From positions 1 through 12,212 of the forward strand of contig JAUWJE010000031.1 in assembly GCA_030607835.1 (NCBI GenBank): a stretch of 12,212 bases of DNA, read 5' to 3'. Source of the DNA: Candidatus Fermentibacterota bacterium (lineage in GTDB: Bacteria; Fermentibacterota; Fermentibacteria; Fermentibacterales; JCC-6). The notes beneath the pieces are model-generated. The model did not search any database. It was not told where the DNA came from and worked only from the letters and a program-made list of their open reading frames with translations. Shown here piece by piece: positions 7,053 through 12,212 of the stretch. The translations under genes and the position numbers were made by a program. Position 1 is the first letter of the stretch. Each line of letters opens with the position of its first letter.

Positions 7053-7162
7053 TACGAATGTACGGTACATGAAACTTGAACGTGAGCTCTGGATTCAAAT
7101 GCTCCCGAGTCTCAACCTGTTATGGATGCAATGCAACCATACTTAATAGAAAGGGTAGTTCA

Positions 7163-8083
7163 GTGGTCTCCCCAAGATTAGATACGACGTTTGCGCACCT
7201 GGCGATCGAGTTCCTGGAGACTGGAGATGGAGAACTGCTACAGAGAATAGCCAGAACCCCTGCCGCTTGTTTTCTTGAGGCTCATTCCAGACGAGTATCT
7301 AGATCTGGAGATGGACCAGACGCTGGGGAGCTGGTCGTACAACTGCTGACCTCAAGTACAATGTCAGACGTCGATCAAGAAGGGATAAGGATCAGGCTTT
7401 CGTTGATGCAGACAGAGTCTGAAGCTTACCTTCGCTGTTGGAACGAGTCGGCAGCCTACCTACCGAGTGGTGCCCTCTCCGGAGCTGTCCTCTACCTGAC
7501 AGTTGGCTACGATATCGGAGTTGCAATGGACGGTCAGGCCAGCCTGAATCTGGCGCATCAGCATTTCGCATCGAACCCAGGGGAATTATTGTTTTATGCC
7601 GTCCACGAGCTCCACCACGTCGGTTTCCAGAAATATAATCCGCTGCCGATTATGACTGACATCAGGACGACCAGCGATCTTGCCAATCTGATAAGGTGTT
7701 TAACAGCTATGGAGGGGCAGGCAGTCCACGCGGTTCGGAGATGGCGCACTGAAGCTGGTGCAATGGAAACCGACTCCGATTATGTTGCCCTCCTGGATCC
7801 GCAACGAATGGCTGTTTACGAGAAGGAGTTCTTCAGACTGTACCGAAGCTTGGCTGAGGTAGATCCGCGTCCCCTTGAAGGGAAAGACTGGGGAATCCTA
7901 GAACGGATGTCAGCCGGTGACCGGCTCTGGTATCGGGTCGGTGCCCTGATAGCGGATCGAATTGAAAGAGAGCTTGGAAGGCAGGTCCTCATCAAGACTA
8001 TCGTTCAGGGACCCGAAGCTTTCTTCGGTCGATATGCGGAACTTTCCGCGAAGAGCTGGGATGACCCTGGTAAACTGGAATGA
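7163..8083 (+). CDS. DUF5700-like putative zinc-dependent protease, cassette H
   Basis: From GTG 7163 (AAAGGG at 7151-7154 region, about 7 nt upstream) the product is 306 residues and begins right at the domain (VVSPRLDTTFAHLAIEFL). The frame is open upstream to TTG 7076, which would add 29 Cys/Ser-rich residues without a signal or ribosome site. An ATG at 7069 lies in another frame and stops after 25 codons, so an N-terminal frameshift is possible. The zinc motif is HELHH (residues 148-152 from GTG) in FYAVHELHHVGF, and an EGQA further on (MEGQAVHAV) supplies a likely third ligand, as in DUF5700 putative proteases; the assignment is from memory of the family. No membrane segment. The coding appears more GC-rich than cassette G. 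The TGA lies within the possible terminal attC. Confidence 0.8.
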   Translation: MVSPRLDTTFAHLAIEFLETGDGELLQRIARTPAACFLEAHSRRVSRSGDGPDAGELVVQLLTSSTMSDVDQEGIRIRLSLMQTESEAYLRCWNESAAYLPSGALSGAVLYLTVGYDIGVAMDGQASLNLAHQHFASNPGELLFYAVHELHHVGFQKYNPLPIMTDIRTTSDLANLIRCLTAMEGQAVHAVRRWRTEAGAMETDSDYVALLDPQRMAVYEKEFFRLYRSLAEVDPRPLEGKDWGILERMSAGDRLWYRVGALIADRIERELGRQVLIKTIVQGPEAFFGRYAELSAKSWDDPGKLE

Positions 8084-8138
8084 AGCCATGCACTATCGCA
8101 GAAGTATTCATTCAGTGCTATTCCATTGCTCCTTAAAT
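8069..8138 (+). repeat. Possible degenerate terminal attC, or intergenic hairpin
   Basis: An inverted repeat with GCACT (8090-8094) and AGTGC (8114-8118), plus AATG/CATT pairing further out, fills the convergent intergenic region. In + orientation the boxes would be GGTAAAC (8069-8075) and CTTAAAT (8132-8138), the latter with the same G to C core change as attC5. In minus orientation they would be ATTTAAG and GTTTACC, with an intact GTT. Spacing resembles the other sites but pairing is poor. It may be a dead attC marking the array end, or just a bidirectional terminator hairpin. Confidence 0.35.
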
Positions 8139-8141
8139 GAT

Positions 8142-8975
8142 TTAGAACAAGGTCTTGATGCGACCGAATGAATAGCTCTGAAGTGAGGTCATTTCAATCT
8201 CAATATCCAGCTCACTGATTGTATAGACGGCTCCGTCGGTATAGCACCAGAAGAAGCTGTCACGACTGGCGGAATAGGCCAGACCCAATGGTGTGTTGCA
8301 GAAGAGTGGTACATCAACAGCTGTGAGATAGGTCAGACTGGTGCCATCAAAGCTGTAGAAGAAGAATCGACTGTCATAGTAGCTGGTTAGAAGAACTCCG
8401 GTTTCGGTTCCCAGAGGAAAGGTGGTAAGGCCGCTGAGATTGGCGTTGGATTGAGGGGTGGAGAAGGTGGAAACATCGCTTCCGTCAGGGAGAAAGCGCA
8501 TCACATCTTTGTTCAATCCTCTCGCTACCCAGATGTAACCGTCCCGGTAATCCATTCCCCGGCCCTCTGTACCAGCGGGACTGTCAATGATGCTCCAACT
8601 CGACCAGTCATAGGTGAAGAGCTTGCCATTGCTCCATTCTGTAAGATAGATGCGCGAGGCATCATCGTTCAAACAAACTCCGAAATTGAGCAGAGCAGAG
8701 CTGTAAGCCACCTCACCCAGGTAACTGCTATCATCCGGGTCATAAAAGCCTACCTCGGGATCAAAAGCATTGGCACTACCGAGAGCAAGGCGATCATTGG
8801 CCTCGTCGTAATCCAGACCAAGGATCATGTGCGGAGCGCCAGGTTCGAATGCGAAAGTATTGAGAACGGTGATGTTTATATCTATCATGGGCTCCGGGGG
8901 GTTATCGGGTGATATCGGAGAGTCCGCGAAGGTCAGAGTTACTGTGATAAGCAACATTACTATTTTTTCTATCAT
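8142..8975 (-). CDS. Secreted beta-propeller-like protein
   Basis: 277 residues starting at the ATG at 8975, chosen because GGAGGAG (8978-8984) is ideally placed; an upstream in-frame ATG at 8999 is not preceded by such a site. The N-terminus MIEKIVMLLITVTLTFADS is a signal peptide with probable cleavage after TFA, so the protein is exported. The rest repeats propeller-like strands: MILGLDYDEANDRLALGSAN, GVCLNDDASRIYLTEWSNGKLFTYD, GMDYRDGYIWVARGLNKDVMRFLPDGSDVSTF and GLAYSASRDSFFWCYTDGAVYTI. No C-terminal sorting domain is present, although such proteins in this group often have one; loss of a 3' end at the array junction is possible but unproven. It lies 30 nt downstream of the TcdA-like gene and is probably co-transcribed with it. 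No catalytic motif. Confidence 0.8.
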   Translation of the reverse strand: MIEKIVMLLITVTLTFADSPISPDNPPEPMIDINITVLNTFAFEPGAPHMILGLDYDEANDRLALGSANAFDPEVGFYDPDDSSYLGEVAYSSALLNFGVCLNDDASRIYLTEWSNGKLFTYDWSSWSIIDSPAGTEGRGMDYRDGYIWVARGLNKDVMRFLPDGSDVSTFSTPQSNANLSGLTTFPLGTETGVLLTSYYDSRFFFYSFDGTSLTYLTAVDVPLFCNTPLGLAYSASRDSFFWCYTDGAVYTISELDIEIEMTSLQSYSFGRIKTLF

Positions 8976-8977
8976 TT

Positions 8978-8984
8978 CTCCTCC
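8978..8984 (-). promoter_or_regulatory. Ribosome binding site deciding the start at 8975
   Basis: On the minus strand GGAGGAG ends 2 nt before ATG 8975, with its GGAGG core 4-5 nt away. It favours the MIEKIVMLL start over the upstream ATG at 8999 and places a proper signal peptide at the N-terminus. Confidence 0.65.
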
Positions 8985-9005
8985 ATAGACAGGAACCAAT
9001 CTGTT

Positions 9006-9737
9006 TTATTCTTCTATGAATTCCAGCACAAGATCAGCCAGAGCATATCCAAAAATACCCGGCATTGTAATCAGGCTTGGGATGCGGTTCCGGATTCTTC
9101 CTCTTATCAGTGTCTGATCATCCGTGTCCGGTGGTAGAGCATGTTTCCCGGCGGATTCTACCGAGTAAACACATTGAATACCCTCTGATATTCCTCTTGT
9201 GCGAAGGTACTTGCGCACCTGTCTTGCAAGAGGGCAGTTATTTGTCTGTGAGATATCCCCCCTTCTTACAAGTGAAGGATTCCTTCTCCCTGACGCACCC
9301 ATGCTGCTTACGACAGGAATACGATTCCTGATGCAGTATTCAAGAAGAGCCACTTTAGGATTAAGGCTGTCGATTGCGTCGACAACAATATCCGGTGGAG
9401 GATCAAGGATTTTCGAAGCAGTATTCTCATGAAAAAATTCCACATCTGTTTCTATTTCGGTGTTGGGGCAGGTTTTTCTGAGTTGTGAAGCAAGTACTTC
9501 CACCTTCGGCTTACCGATATCGCTCAGCCCGGCAATTGGATTCCTGTTGAGTGAAGTTTCTGTCAGCAGATCGAAATCAACCAGCTTGAGAGTTCCAGCT
9601 CCACATCTGGCAAGCGCGATTGCAGCATGACAGCCGACACCACCGAGACCGATAACAACAATTCTTGCTTTCATCAGTCTTCTGTGAGTTTCCTCTCCAA
9701 GGAAATCCACGACCCGGTCGAATCGTCTCTCAGTCAT
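9006..9737 (-). CDS. tcdA: ThiF/MoeB-family E1-like enzyme, probable tRNA threonylcarbamoyladenosine dehydratase
   Basis: 243 residues from ATG 9737 (MTERRFDRVVDFLGEE), which overlaps the TatD stop by 8 nt; a start 10 codons earlier is possible but gives a non-family extension. The Rossmann nucleotide-binding motif is at G30-L-G-G-V-G35, followed by LVDFD (52-56), LNRN (63-66), a K in GKPK, and DAID (120-123). The stretch CPLARQVRKYLRTRGI (168-183) is characteristic of the TcdA (YgdL/CsdL) branch, which adenylates the t6A carboxyl to form cyclic t6A at tRNA position 37. The catalytic-Cys region is not confidently placed. The length fits the family. Cytoplasmic. Other ThiF-like activating enzymes are the alternative. 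Confidence 0.85.
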   Translation of the reverse strand: MTERRFDRVVDFLGEETHRRLMKARIVVIGLGGVGCHAAIALARCGAGTLKLVDFDLLTETSLNRNPIAGLSDIGKPKVEVLASQLRKTCPNTEIETDVEFFHENTASKILDPPPDIVVDAIDSLNPKVALLEYCIRNRIPVVSSMGASGRRNPSLVRRGDISQTNNCPLARQVRKYLRTRGISEGIQCVYSVESAGKHALPPDTDDQTLIRGRIRNRIPSLITMPGIFGYALADLVLEFIEE

Positions 9738-10512
9738 CCGAATCAATCCCGAACAGTCTACAGGCATTTGTCCATGTTATCCAGGCAATGTCTTCAGCTG
9801 TTGTACCGCGAAGTTCAGCAATCGCACCGGCAACTTTGATTACATGAGCAGGCTCCACCTCACCTGGGGCAAGCCCATCCATTCCGATTGATGGAGCGTC
9901 AGTTTCCAGCAGCATTCGGTCTGAAGGAGCAAAAACAGAGGATTTTCTAGCTCTCCTGGCACGGAGTCTCGTAACCGCACCACCGAAGGCAAGGAAGAAT
10001 CCAAGATCAAGAAATCGTCGCGCAAGCTGTGTTCCGCTTGAAAACGCAAGGACGACTCCCCGGATATTGGCCCTATAACCGTCTTCAGACAAAATCGACA
10101 GCATTTCTTCGAATGCTCCTCGACAGTGTAATATCACAGGCAGATCAAGCTCCAGCGCGATGTCCAGCTGTTGCCGGAAAACCCGTATCTGAGTATTCCT
10201 GTCAGGAGTTTCCACTTTGAAATCCAGTCCGATCTCACCGACAGCTACTGACGAGGTAATTGTAAGTTCATTTTCAAGATTTTGAGTATCAAGTTCCTCA
10301 TCAGCACTCCAGGGGTGAATACCAAGCGCAGGATATATCTCCGGTTTCCCTGCCAGAGCTTTTACCTGATCCCAGGATTCAGTATCAACAGAAGGAACAA
10401 TTAGCCGGGTTACCCCTGCTTCCCTCGCGCGGTGGAGAATCCCCTCCGTATCTCCACGAAGGGGCTCTATGAAGAGATGACAGTGCGTATCGAAATACTG
10501 TATGGTTTTCAT
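9730..10512 (-). CDS. TatD-family metal-dependent hydrolase lacking one usual metal-ligand His
   Basis: 260 residues, the usual TatD length; ATG 10512 is preceded by AGGA. TIM-barrel amidohydrolase motifs are present in order: DTHCH (H10, H12), GIHPW (64-68), VGEIGLDF (E93), LHCRG (H129) and LLETDAP (D205). TatD proteins are cytoplasmic DNases or related phosphoesterases. The usual GVxHxFSG segment reads GVVLAFSSG, with Leu155 where the metal-binding His (H152 in E. coli TatD) is expected. The other five ligands are intact, so activity may be altered rather than absent. The stop overlaps the next gene's start by 8 nt, so the two are translationally coupled. Confidence 0.88.
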   Translation of the reverse strand: MKTIQYFDTHCHLFIEPLRGDTEGILHRAREAGVTRLIVPSVDTESWDQVKALAGKPEIYPALGIHPWSADEELDTQNLENELTITSSVAVGEIGLDFKVETPDRNTQIRVFRQQLDIALELDLPVILHCRGAFEEMLSILSEDGYRANIRGVVLAFSSGTQLARRFLDLGFFLAFGGAVTRLRARRARKSSVFAPSDRMLLETDAPSIGMDGLAPGEVEPAHVIKVAGAIAELRGTTAEDIAWITWTNACRLFGIDSDD

Positions 10513-10540
10513 CGGATTCTTCCTGTCAGAAATCAGTTGT

Positions 10541-10563
10541 ATTGAACAGTGTTAACATTCAAT
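10541..10563. other. Small inverted repeat between the YitT and TatD genes
   Basis: ATTGAA (10541-10546) and TTCAAT (10558-10563) form a perfect 6-bp stem around an 11-nt loop containing the palindrome TGTTAACA. It lies about 30 nt upstream of the TatD start on the minus strand, so it could be an operator or a weak hairpin. There is no T-tract and no proof of function. Confidence 0.25.
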
Positions 10564-10594
10564 AGGCAAACTGATATTGTCCAGGGTTGCTCTT

Positions 10595-11533
10595 CTAGAA
10601 AGTAAGTGTCCGCTGCTTGAACCCATATCCCATTACATCGTAGGCATCATGAAGAACCATGAAAGCATCCGGATCGATACGCTTCAGAATTCTTCTCAGC
10701 ATCATTACCTGTCTTCGATGAACACAGACATAAATGACATCTTTTTTGGCGCGGTTATACCCGCCCTCGGCCTTAAGGAATGTAACGCCTCTGTTAAGCT
10801 TCTCAAAAATCGCGTCCCTAACTTGATCCGGTGCATTCGTCACAATCATTACAGCTTTTATATATGGCATTCCTTCCGAAGCAAAATCAGTCATCTTGCT
10901 TGTTAGGAAAAGGTTCAGGTATGCCCAGATTACGATTGCGGGATTCTTGAAAACAACTCCCACTGCAAGAATTATGAGAGATTCCACAATCCAGTAACCA
11001 GTACTGATTGATACTCCAGTGTACTTTTTCAGAATGGCAACTGGGATATCAGTCCCTCCTGTAGAACCCCGGAATTTGAAAATCAAACCGAGTCCCACAC
11101 CCAGGAGAGCAGAACCAGCCAGAGAAGCCAGAAGGATGTCTGTTTCTAATTTGCCGGAGAGAAACATAGCAAGCCTGGGCAGTTCCCCTTCTCCGGCAAC
11201 ATTATGGACTATCTCGCTGTAACTGGAAAGGAATGAGAGGTGAGAAGGCTGAAATACCCAGCACATAGCGTTGGCCATCAGCATTCCAGCAAAACTCCTG
11301 ATACCGAATTGTTTTCCAACAACAAAATACCCCAGAAAAAAGAGTGGAATGTTAAAACCAAACATCCAGATACTCTCTGTGACACCTGTCCAGTGATAGA
11401 GAACCTGTGACAACCCTGCAACACCACCAGGTGAAATCCGGAATGGGAATAAGAACCAGGAATAGGCAATTCCAAAAAATACGGAACCCGCAAGAATACC
11501 AGCGTAATCCTGCATTTCATGCCTGATATTCAT
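10595..11533 (-). CDS. YitT-family membrane protein (YitT plus DUF2179 domains)
   Basis: 312 residues from ATG 11533, chosen because GGGAG (11543-11547) is 9 nt upstream; a TTG at 11542 abuts that site and is less likely. The N-terminal part has five or six membrane segments with the family hallmarks FPFRISPGGVAGLSQVLYHWTG, then GLGLIFKFRGSTGGTDIPVAIL. The C-terminal DUF2179 domain (from about residue 222) contains GVTFLKAEGGY, VIYVCVHRRQ and IDPDAFMVLHDAYDVMGYGF. YitT proteins sit in the inner membrane; their transport or signalling role is not established. A gap of about 80 nt separates it from the downstream TatD gene, so co-transcription is possible. Confidence 0.9.
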   Translation of the reverse strand: MNIRHEMQDYAGILAGSVFFGIAYSWFLFPFRISPGGVAGLSQVLYHWTGVTESIWMFGFNIPLFFLGYFVVGKQFGIRSFAGMLMANAMCWVFQPSHLSFLSSYSEIVHNVAGEGELPRLAMFLSGKLETDILLASLAGSALLGVGLGLIFKFRGSTGGTDIPVAILKKYTGVSISTGYWIVESLIILAVGVVFKNPAIVIWAYLNLFLTSKMTDFASEGMPYIKAVMIVTNAPDQVRDAIFEKLNRGVTFLKAEGGYNRAKKDVIYVCVHRRQVMMLRRILKRIDPDAFMVLHDAYDVMGYGFKQRTLTF

Positions 11534-11597
11534 AATAATCAACTCCCGGAATAATGCTCAGGGCATCCTGTCTGTAATGAAGCGAAATATTAAAGGA

Positions 11598-11617
11598 CGA
11601 AGCCTGAATTAGCTTCG
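11598..11617 (-). terminator. Possible terminator hairpin after the PrsW-like gene
   Basis: CGAAGC and GCTTCG form a perfect 6-bp stem with an 8-nt loop. On the minus strand it is followed by a T-rich but broken run (TCCTTTAATATTT). It lies in the 132-nt gap between the PrsW-like stop and the YitT start and would end PrsW transcription or attenuate read-through. The stem is short, so this is a weak call. Confidence 0.38.
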
Positions 11618-11665
11618 CCACAGTCAGATGTAATATACATTATCGGATCTGTATCTGCCAGATTT

Positions 11666-12212
11666 TCAGGCTTTAACTCTAATTCTGCCTGCTTCCAGAT
11701 CCTGCCTGAGTGCGAGTTTAATTTTCCGTCTGGCCAGAATTATCACCCATACCAATACTGGCAGTATCCCAAGCACCGTGAACTGACCCCATACTGGAGA
11801 TGCAAAGATACACAGGTTATAAAGTCCATGAAAGAACACTGCGAGAAGAAAACCTTTCCAGATTAACCAGCGTCTGGTTACCCAACTCTCAGAGAACTTC
11901 GCCATACCGATATAATATCCCATTATTACGGAAACCGCAGCGTGAAGCGGTATTGAAGTAAAAGCTCTGAGAATGGCTACATTCAGCCCTCTTCCCAGCA
12001 CGTATAGAATATTCTCAAGACAGGCAAATCCCATACCGGCCATTACAGCATAGATAATCCCATCCATAACTTCATCAAAGCACTTCTTCCTGTAGGCAAC
12101 TCTGAGGACGATAAACAGCTTCAAACCCTCTTCAATAAGCGCGGCTACGATGAATGCTTTGAAAACTGGAAAAAGAACCGGATATGGTTTCAGGATTCCC
12201 CTGAACCCGATA
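11666..12212 (-). CDS. PrsW-family intramembrane metalloprotease, 5' end cut off by window edge
   Basis: The frame stays open from the TGA at 11666-11668 to the right edge, giving about 181 visible residues. The TTG at 12124 is not the real start, because the upstream in-frame sequence carries the family motif: ALIEEGLK (the EExxK box). Then come GFACLENILYV (ExxN), LHAAVSVIMGYYIG (His) and FFHGLYN (His), all within hydrophobic segments: the full set of PrsW/Abi-type metal-binding and catalytic motifs. The tail is basic and cytoplasmic (ARRKIKLALRQDLEAGRIRVKA). PrsW in Bacillus cleaves the anti-sigma factor RsiW; the substrate here is unknown. The N-terminal membrane segments lie off the window. 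Confidence 0.88.
   Translation of the reverse strand, partial: IGFRGILKPYPVLFPVFKAFIVAALIEEGLKLFIVLRVAYRKKCFDEVMDGIIYAVMAGMGFACLENILYVLGRGLNVAILRAFTSIPLHAAVSVIMGYYIGMAKFSESWVTRRWLIWKGFLLAVFFHGLYNLCIFASPVWGQFTVLGILPVLVWVIILARRKIKLALRQDLEAGRIRVKA

Larger units (their letters stand above)
1..8138 (+). mobile_element. Integron gene-cassette array (distal portion, no integrase in window)
   Basis: Eight consecutive + strand genes, one interrupted, are separated by inverted-repeat sites with attC architecture at 367-448, 1046-1175, 2339-2415, 3511-3573, 4101-4173, 5881-5962, 6971-7052 and, doubtfully, 8069-8138. Using the G|TT cut in the right-hand core box, the cassettes run about 443-1169, 1170-2409, 2410-3567, 3568-4167, 4168-5956, 5957-7046 and 7047-8132, with a partial one at the left edge. 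One gene per cassette, uniform orientation, short leaders and unrelated functions are the known hallmarks of integron arrays. The intI gene and attI are expected beyond the left edge. The site alignments were done by eye. Confidence 0.88.

Noticed and set aside
8451..8912. A 153-residue + strand reading frame opposite the propeller gene.
   Set aside because: It is antisense to a gene with signal peptide, strong ribosome site and propeller repeats, and its translation looks like no protein domain.

Overview
The window joins two different regions. Positions 1 to about 8138 are an array of integron gene cassettes. All cassette genes lie on the + strand, and each is followed by an attC-like site in the same orientation. 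The remainder (8142-12212) is a run of minus-strand chromosomal genes. The attC calls come from comparing the two arms of each intergenic inverted repeat. The left arm starts with an RYYYAAC-type box, the right arm ends with a GTTRRRY-type box, the arms pair with each other, and the left arm carries one extra unpaired base at a nearly constant distance from the AAC. Seven sites show this (attC1-7) and a degenerate eighth may close the array. No integrase gene or attI is in the window; given the orientation they should lie off the left edge, and the right end would be the distal, oldest end.

Cassette contents from left to right: (A) the C-terminal part of an unrecognised protein; (B) a small membrane protein gene interrupted by an in-frame TGA; (C) a beta-propeller lipoprotein; (D) a TolB/PD40-like propeller lipoprotein; (E) a small NTF2/SnoaL-like protein; (F) a PQQ-like beta-propeller with a C-terminal type IX-like sorting domain; (G) an unrecognised protein with an HExxxH motif; (H) a DUF5700-like putative zinc protease with an HExxH motif. 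Products C, D and F, and perhaps others, are exported. Most cassettes start their gene 10-30 nt after the previous attC and show no obvious promoter, so transcription from upstream is likely.

The chromosomal side, read on the minus strand, runs: PrsW-like intramembrane protease (cut by the right edge), YitT-family membrane protein, TatD-family hydrolase, TcdA/ThiF-family E1-like enzyme (its start overlaps the TatD stop by 8 nt), and a secreted beta-propeller protein whose stop lies within a few bases of the proposed array end. TatD, TcdA and the propeller gene are tightly packed and look co-transcribed.

The organism is a bacterium using the standard code: TGA ends at least the TatD and PrsW genes. 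The PNPF-type C-terminal sorting domain, the propeller lipoproteins and the moderate GC content suggest the FCB group or a related candidate phylum (Fermentibacterota-like would fit). This placement is an inference, not a demonstration. The most notable feature is the integron array itself, whose cassettes carry exported propellers and metalloprotease-like proteins rather than resistance genes.
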